This document shows positions 42,073 to 52,736 of a stretch of 64,000 bases of DNA, one piece after another; the first letter of the stretch is position 1; every line of letters starts with the position of its first letter. The notes under the pieces were generated by a model that saw only the letters and a list, made by a program, of their open reading frames with translations, was not told the DNA's origin and ran no database searches. Origin of the DNA: Symsagittifera roscoffensis (lineage: Eukaryota; Xenacoelomorpha; Acoela; Convolutidae); NCBI RefSeq assembly GCF_963678635.1, contig NC_087065.1, forward strand, positions 34,163,679 through 34,227,678, written 5' to 3'. The position numbers and the translations under genes are program-made.

Positions 42073-42914
42073 TTTTGTCATGAAATTTTCTAGGTTTCGA
42101 TCAAATGATGAAAAAGAAAGATTTTGCATTTGAATATTTAAATCCATTCGGAAACTTTGAAACAAAGAAAACAAAATTGAAAAATAACTCGCTCTCAGAT
42201 TTTGAAAAATTTTGTTCTCTTTTACTACTCAGTCCTCTGAAGAAAGGAACTCTTAGCAATACTTTGTTGTTTTTCTGTATTTCGATACGAAAGTAACAGA
42301 ACATTTGTGCTCGGTAGAGGTGGTTTCTTCAGACAAACTTCGACTTTTCAACTAGCCATTTTTGACGATGTTTTCAAATATCTTTCAAAAAAAATTGTTG
42401 TCTTGAGTTGATTTTTGAAAAAATTTTTCAACTGTGATCTTTAATCTGTCTTAAAAATTGTTAAAAATTGCTTGAAAGAAGCTTACTCGCCACTTTTGTC
42501 ATGAAATTTTCTAGGTTTCGATCAAATGATGAAAAAGAGAGATTTTGCATTTGAATATTTAAATCCATTCGGAAACTTTGAAACAAAGAAAACAAAATTG
42601 AAAAATAACTCGCTCTCAGATTTTGAAAAATTTTGTTCTCTTTTACTACTCAGTCCTCTGAAGAAAGGAACTCTTAGCAATACTTTGTTGTTGTTCTGTA
42701 TTTCGATACGAAAGTAACAGAACATTTGTGCTCGGTAGAGGTGGTTTCTTCAGACAAACTTCGACTTTTCAACCAGCCATTTTTGACGATGTTTTCAAAT
42801 ATCTTTCAGAAAAAATTGTTGTCCTGAGTTGATTTTTGAAAAGATATTTCAACTGTGATCTTTAATCCGTCTTAAAAATCGTTAAAAATTGCTTGAAAGA
42901 AGCTTACTCGCCAT
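42073..42914 (+). repeat. 421-bp direct tandem duplication within unit 6
   Basis: CTTTTGTCATGAAATTTTCT occurs at 42073 and 42494 and the following sequence is nearly identical for 421 bases. The duplicated piece contains the left half of a HINE-like element. The minus-strand frames 42101-42304 and 42522-42725 are the two copies of one chance frame. Confidence 0.85.
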
Positions 42915-43080
42915 ATTTGATTTGTTAAAATGAGCGAAATCTATTCTTTTGTACTTTATATGGCGTGTGTGGTGATGATTTTTTGTTTTATTACGTTTAA
43001 TTTTTTAAATGATTTTACTGCTCCATAAACCATAAGAGGCAGTTGAAACATTCAGGGCTTCGCCCTGATACGAGTAGTTA
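42688..43080 (+). mobile_element. HINE-like element in unit 6 with doubled hairpin end
   Basis: The same family as 40065-40460. Its hairpin end appears twice in a row: TTCAGGGCTTCGCCCTGA at about 43050 and a decayed CAGGGCTTGGCCTTTG at about 43088, each followed by TACGAGTAG. Confidence 0.5.
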
Positions 43081-44187
43081 AAACATTCAGGGCTTGGCCT
43101 TTGATACGAGTAGTTTTGTTCTGTTTCTCAATCTTTTTATTCAAGTGTTTTCTGGCTTCTTTCATTATTTGATAATCGTTTCGATCATGAACAATTTTTT
43201 CAAGTTCATAACTGACGACAAGTGAAAACCAAATATTTTCCGATAGCTTCACGAAGTAATAGGAAAAAATCATGGCTGTTTTAGCCTTTTTTTGACTATC
43301 TCATAGAAAGATAATTTTACAGTCATTTCTGCGGTCACTGATATTTCAAAAAACATAAGAATTTGTCAGTGTCGAGAGAAATTGGTCTGCGTTTTTTCGT
43401 TGATCAAGCTAATTACAGACTGCAAATTTCAACCTCGCATCTAGTTATTATCTTTCCTATCTAATTATTTGCTATGCTTTGCTAAAGTCAAGCAAATCTT
43501 ATAGCTTGCATTGGCCAATTCAGTCCCCTATCTTTAGCTGAAAAACTTAAATTTTTAATTTTCATGCAAAAATATGCGCGATGGGAACAATCTGTTCCGC
43601 TTGCATATCAACCGACTGAAGTTTTCTCAGTTTAGTTCAAATTAGCTTTTCAGTAAGTAAACCTTAATTCAATAGATTTTTTCGCCGTTATAATAGCTGA
43701 TTTCTACTTGTTGTTGTGGGTATTTAAATCAAGCTACTCCAATTTGCAAACATCAAGGTTCATTACATAAATCGCAATAAATTTTGTTAATATTTGTTAG
43801 TCAAAAATAGGTTCACATTTATCTAAGTAGTGCATTTGTTTCGATTTGTTTGCATAGAAAAATCAATTCCAAAGGATAGAAAACTAACTTCCTACTATAA
43901 ACGATGGCCACCGTTTTGAGACGAATTAATTAGAAATATTTTTTTTATCAGTAGTTTTACATAAGACTTCCGGTTTCGAAAAATGAAACGATGAACTATA
44001 ACAAATTTTAGGCTTATATCCATCTAATTGCCCACTTTCGCTTTCGTGTAAAGCAAAAAAGTTGATTGTAGTGAGAGTATGTTCCAATCTTTTTGATATG
44101 GTCATTTTTATAGGTCACCTTAATCGACAGGAATTTTCACAGTGTTCAAATAGTACAACATAGTTGTTTCGACATTCAGCGCATCAT

Positions 44188-44331
44188 GATTCGCAATAAC
44201 GTTTTCATCTTTTCCATTTTTTTGATACTTACACATTGGTTGATCCCTGTTGAGGTCTTCCGTTGTTTTTCTTTCCGCATCAAAAAATGCCAGAAGTCGT
44301 GCTCAACTTCAACGAAACTAGGTTGATTCTT
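44188..44331 (+). pseudogene. Array unit 7: frameshifted copy of the 54-codon frame
   Basis: MIRNNVFIFSIFLILTHWLI is kept, but loss of one C (TTCCGCATC for TTCCCGCATC) shifts the frame after residue 31. Confidence 0.4.
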
Positions 44332-45239
44332 TTTTTAGAATTTTATTTGAAGGTGTTCTGAGCTGCTGTTTATTTTGATCGATTGCTTTGTGGCGGCTAT
44401 TCAGTTAGAGAACCGATACCATTGCTAGCGTTGGTATTAGTAGCGGCATATACTGCTATACGTGGAAACAACGGCGAGTACGTGGAATAAGTTCATACAA
44501 TCTTGTACTGAACAGTCAAATTTTGCGGTTCGACAGTAATTGGCAACTGAACTCAATTTTTTGAAACATTTGACACACAGGTATATAAGTGGTGTCTGAA
44601 AGAAATAACAGTATTGTGTCGTCATGGGTTCCTATTTGAGCTCGGATCTGCATAGAAAAAATCAAATTTCCGATAATTTTCTGCTGTGAAGGAATTTTAC
44701 GTTTGTGTCTCTACGGTTGGCTTTCGTCATGAAACTTTCTAGATTTCGATCAAATGATGGAAAAGACAGATTATGCAGCTGAATAATTAAATCCATTTGG
44801 AAACTGTTGGAGCTATCTAAGAAAAATCAAAAAAAATTGCTCCAAGATTTTGAAAAAAATTTGCACTCAATTAATACTCAGTCCTGTGAAGAACATCTTT
44901 GCAAAACTTCGTTGTTGTTCTGAATTTCGATACAAAAATAACAGAACATTTGGGCTCGGGAGATGGGGGTTTCTTCAGACAAATTTCGACTTTTCAACCA
45001 GCCATTTTTGACGATGCTTTTAAATATCATTCAAAAAGTATTGTTGCCTTGAGTTGAATTTTGAAAAGATTTTTTATCTGTGATCTTTAATCAGTCTTGA
45101 AAATTAGTCCAATTGCTTGAAAGAAACTTACTTGCCATATTTGATTTGTTATAAAGAGCGAAATTTTTTTTTTGTACTTTAAATGGCGTGTAAGGTGATG
45201 ATATTTTTGTTTTGAAAAGATATTTTCAATAGGATCCGC

Positions 45240-45566
45240 ACAGGATGTTTTCATAACTGTCCGATGCAAAAACTGTCCGATGCAATTACTGAAAACTATC
45301 ACAAATAGTACGAAGAAATTATTTCGTCTGCGGTCTTTATCATTACCCCTCAGAAGTCAAACTCGTGATAATTCCAATTGCACACTGGTTGCTATCACCT
45401 AGCAGAAAACTTTTCTATGAGAAATCTTCACCTAACTTCAGCCAGCGGGCAAACTTGTGGCGAGCTTGCTAACAAAGCGCATAATTGGTTCAAAGATATA
45501 TTAAATTTATCAAAGTTTCTAAGCAGGAAGAAATCGACTGATGTGAAAACATTAATGCATAAGTGA
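45240..45566 (+). pseudogene. Transposase-like debris in repeat block 1
   Basis: CTGTCCGATGCAAAAACTGT then GAAGAAATT and TTTATCATTACCCC line up with the first helix-turn-helix part of the Tc1-like fragment (LSD...EI.VFTI) with frameshifts. The 62-codon frame 45378-45566 following it is unrecognised and is broken in the second block by an 11-base insertion. Confidence 0.25.
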
Positions 45567-46429
45567 TAGCAGAAGAAAATATATTTTTTTTGTTTTCTGC
45601 AAGAGTTTCTTTTTTTTTCTAAACATTCAACGAGAAGTTTTTCGAAATTTTTCTTTGTTTTAAAATGAACAAGGAAAATTTTTTCCAATAATTTTTGATC
45701 TGATTTTTCCTGTTGTTCATCGGTTAATTGAAAATTTTGATCACTGTTCTTATTGGTAACACATATATATATTTTTCAATGATTTACCAAACTTAAAACA
45801 ACTAATTTCATCATGGACAAAAAACAGAAAATTTTTTCACTGGAACTGCTTGTTTCTATATAAATTTTTTAAGGGACTCTCAAATCAAAGAAAACCTTAA
45901 ATTGTCTAATACGCCAACTAATTACTTTCTTAAGTTCGATCAAATGATGAAAAAGACAGATTATGCAGCTGAATATTTAAATCCATTTGGAAACTGTTGG
46001 AGCTAAGAAAGCAAAATTGAAAAAAAATTTGCTCTAAGATGTTGAAAACAGTTTGCTCTCTATTACTACTCAGTCCTGTGAAGGAAGGAATTCCTAGCAA
46101 AACTTCGTTGTTGTTCTGAATTTATATACAAAAAAAAATAGAACATTTTTGCTCGGTAGAGGGGGTTTCTTCAGACAAACTTCGACTTTTCAACCAGCCA
46201 TTTTTGACGATGTTTTAAAATATCATTCAAAAAGTATTGTTGCCTTGAGTTGAATTTTGAAAAGATATTTTATCTGTGATCTTTAATCAGTCTTGAAAAT
46301 TAGTCCAAATTGCTTGAAAGAAACTTACTTGCCATATTTGATTTGTTATAAAGAGCAAAATTTTTTTTTGTACTTTTAATGGCGTGTGTGGTGATGTTTT
46401 TTTTTGTTTTGAAAAGATACTTTCAAAAG

Positions 46430-46564
46430 GTTCGCACGGAAAATTTTCAAAACTGTCCGATGCAAAAACTGTCCGATTCAAATACGGAAAACTACCACAA
46501 ATTGTATGAAGAAATTATTTCGTCTGCGGTCTTTATCATTACCCCTCAGAAGTCAAACTCGTGA
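46430..46564 (+). pseudogene. Transposase-like debris in repeat block 2
   Basis: The frame ending at 46564 contains KLSDSNTENYHKLYEEI, which resembles RLSDDYTSLIFKYCDEI of the 17330 fragment. Only this short stretch is recognisable. Confidence 0.3.
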
Positions 46565-47189
46565 TAATTCCAATTGCACGCTGGTTGCTATCACCTAGCA
46601 GAAAACTTTACTATGAGAAATCTTCACCTCATATATTTTAACTTCAGCCAGCGGGCAAACATGTGGCGAGCTTGCTAACAAAGCGCAGAATTGGTTCAAA
46701 GATATATTAAATTTAACAAAGTTTCTAAGCAGGAAGAAATCGACTGATGTGAAAACATTAATGCATAAGTGATAGCAGAAGAAAAAATTTTTTTTTGTTT
46801 TCTGCAAGAGTTTCTTTGTTTTTCTAAACATTCAACGGAAAGTTTTTCAAATTTTTTCAATGTTTTAAAATGAACAAGGAAATTTTTTTTCCGATAATTT
46901 TTGATCTGATATTTCCTGTTGTTCATCGGTCAATTGAATATTTTTGTTCACTGTTCTTATTGGTAACACATATATATTTTTTCATTGATATACCAAACTT
47001 AAAACAACTAATTTGATCATGGACAAAAAACAAAAAAAATTTTCATGTTACAAGTTGAAATGACCTTTTTTCATCTGAAAACTGATATTTTCCGGTTTTG
47101 TTTTCTCTTATAACCGATAGTATCTGATCACTGATCTTATATTTAGAAACTATGTTTTCAGATCAAAAACCCGCCACGTATTAAAAAAA

Positions 47190-47399
47190 ATGATGGCAAA
47201 ACTGTCCGATGCAAAAACTAATTACTCCATGTTTCATGAAGAAATATCAGTTTTTACGATCTCATCAAAGGTTTACGCTACAATGATTACAATCTTGTTA
47301 TTAACGAAAAGCGATCATTTTAGAAGAGTAGTACGAATTGATTTGAAAAAAAAGAAAACAGATGTCACCATGTCTCAACAAATTTCGTTATACTCATGA
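47190..47399 (+). pseudogene. Tc1-like transposase N-terminal fragment, third relative
   Basis: A 69-codon frame. KLSDAKTNYSMFHEEISVFT matches the 17330 fragment at LSD, T, EI and VFTI, and the DNA shares CAGTTTTTACGAT. After that the two proteins differ, with a Lys-rich stretch near the end in both. It is probably a fragment of the same transposase family. No catalytic domain. Confidence 0.35.
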
Positions 47400-48590
47400 T
47401 ATTAGGAATCCAAAAACCAAACTGCTTTTGATTTTTGATTATGGTGCTTTGAATTCCATTTGTTGTAAGGGCTCAATATGAGAGTCTAAAAAATTAAAAG
47501 TTTTCTTATTTGATACGCGTTATTGGAAAACAACTTAAACCGATACGGAAAAACATCAATTACCCACCTCATTGAATAATTTGATTGCTTGTCTGAGTTA
47601 TATTTTCTCTTGCATGTTGGTAAAGAAAAGTTATTAGTGTGAGAATTTTGTTGTAAGTATCCAATTTGATGCAATGTGCTTGAAGGTTTTTTCTATGTAT
47701 GTCCATTTGTTTGCTTGTAATAAGGTTTGATTGAATGTTTGTATGTATTATTCATTTAAAAAAGCGTGCATGTATCTAATGGGTATAGGTTTGTCTATTC
47801 AAATGGACAATGAACATACGCCTTTGATGGAAGCATGTATGTTTGATTATATGCGTTAGTGTCTGTATGATATAAGTAAATTGTGTAGACAATTAGGTGT
47901 ATTCATGCATGAGAACCAGAGTTTATGTTCATTCAATTGCATGTGCCTCTTGTATGAAAGACTTTTTTTGTATCTTGTCTTTGTAAAACTGTATCTATCT
48001 ATAAATTATAGAGGTAGGTATCTATCTGAATGGTAGCTTATCTTTTTTACGAGTGTTTCAAAGCATATTTACATGAGTCACTACAAAGAACATTATTTCC
48101 TAAGCTAAAAGTGAAAGTAATTTTTCTAGAAAACTTTTTATGGATTTAACACCATAATTTGTTCAGTTATATCCTCCTTTCAAACTGTTAAGTTCGTTGA
48201 ATAGGTTCATACAGTCTTGTATGAAACAGTCAAAATTTGCGTTTTGACGGTGATAGGCAACAGCTCATTTTTCTGAAACATTCAATTTGAGAAACATTTA
48301 TTTTTTAAGAAGTTTTTTGTTTCTCTAGGTGACGCCTCGCTGTGTGTTTTAATAGGATTTATCGAGAAATTGTATGTAAATATGGGTGAATGAATGTGCT
48401 CACGGAAACAGTATGTAGTTTTTGTTTTTATGTTTATTTGTACTAGTAGCTACTAAATCTGTTTTGGTGAGCCAACTTGAGACATGTATAAATGTGAAAA
48501 ACAATAATTATACAAATGGTTTCTGAATTGCCTGGAAGATGCAAGGCTATTACTCTAGATAGTGTATAAGTACAAAATACCAGGTATTAG
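47400..48590 (+). other. T/G-rich spacer with an array fragment
   Basis: No gene. Words such as TGTATGT, TTGTTTGC and ATGTATC recur loosely between 47690 and 48010. At about 48200-48270 a short piece of the array sequence appears (TTCATACAGTCTTGTATGAA, then ACAGTCAAA). Confidence 0.5.
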
Positions 48591-49230
48591 GGGACGGGTT
48601 GACAAGTTAAGTATGTTTGTGTGAAAGAATGTGCTTGGGTAGTTAAGTAGTTACACTTTTTTCGATATTTGTCTACAGATGTTTTCGTCATGTGCTTACC
48701 AATAACGTATAGTACGGGTAAATTCAATCAGAAGTATGACACGTTACCCAAATCAGTCTAATAAATTCAGGAAGACTTTAGATAACAACTAGACAATGTT
48801 AATTTTACATATCAGATACATGAATTGTAAGTCTGATGTTTTTCACGTATCTGATCACAACTCTCCGGACAATTTTTTGTGTACGTATCAGTTCAATGTA
48901 CATTTGTACTTATGAGTGTTTGTAACGACAGCGTCTATATGTTGTTTTTTAATGTTGATTTCATCTTGTGTAATTTTTGATAAAAACGTACTCTTTTACT
49001 TTCTAAACGGAGCACTTTGAGACACTCATCATTTTATGGATTTGACACAACAATTTGTTCAGTTATATCCTCATTTCAAGTTGTTAATGATACTGAATAT
49101 ATATTTTTTTCAATTTATGCTTGGCAAAATTTTTAGTCATTCTAGGTTACTCTACTAAAATTAAGATATTTTCAAAATGCTTTGAGCATTTGTACTTCCT
49201 AAACAAAAGTTTTTTCCCCCAATTATTTAG
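48590..49230 (+). repeat. Long inverted repeat, left arm
   Basis: Reads as the reverse complement of 51380-52510. Pairs include TTGACAAGTTAAGTATGTTT (48599) with the complement of 52480-52500, TCATGTGCTTACCAATAACG with that of 52396-52415, and GTCATTCTAGGTTAC (49135) with GCAACCTAGAATGAC (51489). Identity is moderate. Confidence 0.7.
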
Positions 49231-49435
49231 GAAATACAAAAAAGTGAAACTACTGCTTGAAATTGTTGAGTCTTTTGATTTGGTTTCAAGCAGACAATTT
49301 TTTTTTTCATAAAATGTCTCAAGATATCTTGGTAGCTTTCATTTATCTTAGTTTCAAATCCTCTTGAGCTTTTTTCTGAAAATTTTTTCAAAAAAAACTT
49401 TTTAAGAAACCCGTTATCAGATGAATCCTTCAAAA

Positions 49436-49536
49436 GTGTTTTCACAGTTTTGACTGTTGCGACTGCTTTTTTGATAAGTACTCTTATCTGATATCAAAGT
49501 TAGCGGTCTTTAGAGTCAAAACTGTGAAAAACTATT
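49436..49536. repeat. Hairpin around GTTTTCACAGTTTTGACT
   Basis: GTTTTCACAGTTTTGACT (49439) pairs with AGTCAAAACTGTGAAAAAC (about 49516) across about 60 bases. A third, imperfect copy (AGTCAAAACTATGAGAAAAA) follows at about 49611. Confidence 0.6.
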
Positions 49537-50959
49537 ACGAAAACCTAAGGTTTCCTAAGATAACTTGAAACGCAGACAAGAGAAAGGTACCAAGTTAACA
49601 GTCTTATCAGTCAAAACTATGAGAAAAACGTTAAATGATTAGTCTTTCAACATTTTTTTTCTTTCAATAGTTTCTTTGAAAAAAAGAGAAGTGATTTCTA
49701 GTCAAAGTTGTAACAAGAGATAAAAACTACATAAATTGAACGAATGATAAATTGCTTGATTTCTAAATTAGTATTTCAGCAGTCACGATTGTCATTTTTG
49801 CATAATACCGCAGCGTAATCTTATTCATTTTTACAGGTATTTTCATTATTGATAAAATTCAAGAGAATGAATTTAAAAAAGTTGAAAAAACTGCTCAGGA
49901 TGTCTCAATATGAAAAAATGTGAGCAAATGAAAGAAAATGGTGGTAAGAGATTATATTTAGAGGTTGGTAGCCAATTTCAAGTTTGAACACAATTAAGTT
50001 GTTATTTTCATTGCACCCTATATGCACTGCTCACTAAAGGGTTTAAATAAACAGTTGTTGAATGCAACAAACCATGGCCTGAAACTCTAATGATCGATCT
50101 GTCGTATACTCGTATAATCTGAAACATATAAACACTAAGCGTTGAGTCTTCGAGTATTAACAAAAAAATTGAATGTTACCTTTTTTGTTACTCCTGCTCA
50201 TGTTCCACGCATGCCCGAGTAGAAAGTTGAAGTTAATCAACAAAAAAATTCAAGATTCGAAATTTTTGCACTAAAAATCAGATTTGAAAGGAAAACCATC
50301 AAAAACATTGCAAAAAAAGATAGTGGCGAAATTAAGTGATCTCGACGTTCAGCTTTTGAAGATTTAGATCCTTATTTTTTTTACGTCATTAAGTTGTTAG
50401 CGAAGCACTCATCAGATAACTAAGCAAATTTTTAGCTGATGTTAAGTTAACAGTTTATCTGCTTTCCAATTTAATCAAAAAACTAGTGTTTTGAAAAATT
50501 GAGAACAGCTTTATACTGTCAACATCCAATAATTTCCATCTACAAACTATTCAAGGATACAATTGTAATAAATCAGGGTACTACTGGGCTAGTGGAACTT
50601 TTAAATATTTTAAATTAACCACTAGTTTTCTAAGCTTTTTTTTCACACAAGGGCTGATTTTCTTTTTTCCACACATGAACTCAGTAGTAAAATACAGGAA
50701 AAGCCCAAATTAATTGACGCCATCTCATTCTCGCTTAAATTGCTGTTTGGCCTGCTTATGGCGCATAATTTAAGGGAGAAGGAGTTTGGGTCATTAATTT
50801 TAAAGAACCTACAATCAAATTTGAAGCAGTTTTGGAGGTTAAAAAACTATCAATTTGCTAGATAGATAAATTATGCGTAATTTCTTTTCGAGTAGTTATC
50901 TGGCATACAGTTTTCTTGAACAAATTTTTTTTTTAAAACGGTATAAGCAATGACTACAT

Positions 50960-51055
50960 CAGCGTGAGGCGCTCCCGGAAACCATAGCATCGAGAAACGC
51001 CGGGTTAAATTTTGCCCGCTAAACAGGCCGGCCGTGCCTCAATGTTTTGTATGAC
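50960..51055. other. GC-rich island of unknown nature
   Basis: GCGTGAGGCGCTCCCGGAAA through CCGGCCGTGCCTC: clearly richer in GC than the surrounding several kilobases. It is not a tRNA or a known small RNA as far as I can see. It may be a foreign or structured insertion. Confidence 0.35.
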
Positions 51056-51342
51056 TCGATATGAGAATTTCCCGGAATACTAATATTAGGCTTGATGTAA
51101 AACAACAAAATAGTTAGAAAACTTTGTTAAAGTTGTTTGATTTCACTCAAATGATTTTGTGTTGTGCAGCTCAAAGCTTTTCGTTTGCTTTACTACTAAC
51201 TCCTTGTGTGGAAAGTAGAAACTCAGCTTTGTGATAATGCTTAGCAAACCAATGGTTATTTCAATATCTTTGAAAGTTCCAATAGCCAGCTACTACCTCA
51301 GCTTATCGCATTTTCTCTCTTTGATTGTAGATGGGAATTGTT

Positions 51343-51384
51343 GGATGTTGACAGTGTCAAGCTGGATGTTGACAGTGTCAAGCG
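51343..51384 (+). repeat. Two copies of a 21-bp word
   Basis: TGGATGTTGACAGTGTCAAGC occurs twice head to tail; each copy contains the small palindrome TTGACAGTGTCAA. Confidence 0.9.
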
Positions 51385-52510
51385 TCCTAATTTAACTTCC
51401 TTAGGAATTAGTTTTTGTTCATATTAAATACTTTTCTTTAGGAAGTACAATCGCTCAAATCATTTTCAAATTATTTCAGTTTAAGTTAGGCAACCTAGAA
51501 TGACTAAAAATGCCACCAAGCCTAAATTTAAAAAAGTACATATTCAAGATCATTAACAGTTTGATATGAGGATATAACCCAATAAATTGTGGTAAAAAGC
51601 CAAAAAATGATTTTTAGCAAGACATGAAATGTTTTCTGTAGGCAAAATTTCCTTTATTTGCATAAATTGAAATGAAACTATTAATATTTCGAAACGATGC
51701 GAAAAAAATCCGCATCAAAACATAGTGCAGTAATAACTCTTGGTTTTTCGCAGTTAAGCAAAAAAGTTTAGTTTTTGAAAATGATGCAAAAAAACTAAAT
51801 AGAAATTTTAGCATCAGGCAAAAATGGTTTTGTATCTTCACTTGTGTACAAAACAATTTTTTATTCTTCAGAAAGAATGCTAAAAAGCGAAAAAAAATCT
51901 AATGTATTGAACATATATGGAAATGTGTTTCAGACTTTTGAGGTTCATAAACAAAACGGTAAATCTTTCACAAATACTCTTATAATCAATTAGGCAATTA
52001 CACATGCAATTTCTATCGTAAAATCTGCTAAACTTGTTGTACCAATACTTTATCTGTAGCAAAAATTTAGAGTATCCTGGACATTTTAGCAAAAGCAAAA
52101 TGGTTTTTAAATTAGTTCTTTTAACTAACCAGTATACGTCCTAAATTGTTTTGTTAAACGCATAAGGGAAATTCCACATCGGTTAAATTACACAAAAACA
52201 AACATACCAAGATAAATACATACGAAAAAACGAACACAAAAAGCTGGCAGACAATAAACCTACACTAAAGTTAAGTATCTGATATAAGATGAATCTTAAT
52301 CAAATAGTGTCTAGCTAGTAATCTAGAGTTTTCAAGAAAAAATTAGACTTTTATGAGTAAATAGTCAAATTTCTGATTGAATTTATACGTAATATACGCT
52401 AATGGTAAGCACATGACAAAAACATTTATAGACTTCTAATGAACATAACTGCACAACTACCCAAGCAAACACTTTCACACGAACATACATAACTTGTCAA
52501 GCCATCCACA
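51380..52510 (-). repeat. Long inverted repeat, right arm
   Basis: Reverse-complement partner of 48590-49230, but about 450 bp longer; the extra piece (about 51600-52180) has no partner in the left arm. It ends about 25 bases before the truncated LTR at 52535. Confidence 0.7.
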
Positions 52511-52534
52511 CAAATCTGGAACTTTTTGTACTTA

Positions 52535-52566
52535 GACTCTAATCCCTTTCAAGGGAATTCTTTACA
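52535..52566 (+). mobile_element. Truncated LTR (LTR A), last 32 bases only
   Basis: CTAATCCCTTTCAAGGGAAT, then TCTTTACA matches the 3' end of the LTRs at 54420, 56557 and 62637. Everything upstream is lost, cut at the end of the inverted-repeat arm. Confidence 0.75.
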
Positions 52567-52736
52567 TGGCGCAGTCAACCGACTCGAACTTACGTGAATT
52601 GGAATTCTTCTGGAACCATTCAACAAACAAAATCCCCCATCATTGGGAGAAATGGGCAGAAATGTTTCACATCACCACCATATCAATAGACTCAAAGTGT
52701 AAAATGTTGACTCCTACGAATTTAACACGACGATAA
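52566..52736 (+). pseudogene. Gypsy-type gag, N-terminal fragment (internal region A)
   Basis: The ATG uses the last A of the LTR and the first TG of the TGGCGCAG primer-binding-like site. A 56-codon frame follows with W-rich LEFFWNHSTN and HHWEKWAEMFH, in the style of gag N-termini with a W..W...F core. It stops at TAA where the HINE-like insertion begins. The same frame, without the ATG, is present in internal regions B (from 54420) and C (to 56721). Confidence 0.5.

Larger units (their letters stand above)
32558..44900 (+). repeat. Tandem array of seven units (about 1.47 kb short form, 2.2 kb or more long form)
   Basis: The word GTCAGTGTCGAGAG (or a near match) starts at 32647, 34112, 35584, 37059, 38532, 40721 and 43365. 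Spacings are 1465, 1472, 1475, 1473, 2189 and 2644. The first four intervals join AATTGAAAAATAAC directly to the next unit; the fifth and sixth keep an extra 0.65-1.1 kb with a HINE-like element. Each unit has, in order, a TATATAATTAA word, a possible acceptor TCATTTTTCTAG, a 54-codon frame (intact or broken), another acceptor-like TTTTCAG, and a short open stretch ending in TAA. This may be a tandemly amplified gene or pseudogene, or a complex satellite. Units 1-5 resemble each other more than units 6 and 7. Confidence 0.85.
44740..47040 (+). repeat. About 1.2-kb direct repeat pair after the array
   Basis: CAAATGATG(G/A)AAAAGACAGA begins a block at about 44750 that recurs at about 45938. GGGCAAAC(T/A)TGTGGCGAGC is at 45447 and 46655. 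The offset is 1.19-1.21 kb. Each block starts with the array's own end sequence and a truncated HINE-like element (about 44915 and 46110), then a transposase-like remnant, then AT-rich sequence ending with ATATATATTTTT. Confidence 0.75.
49231..51379 (+). other. Interior of the long inverted repeat
   Basis: About 2.1 kb of AT-rich DNA with no frame that I can support. It contains the hairpin at 49436, a GC-rich island at 50960-51055 and a doubled 21-bp word near 51343. If the inverted arms are transposon termini, the coding part is lost. Confidence 0.4.
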
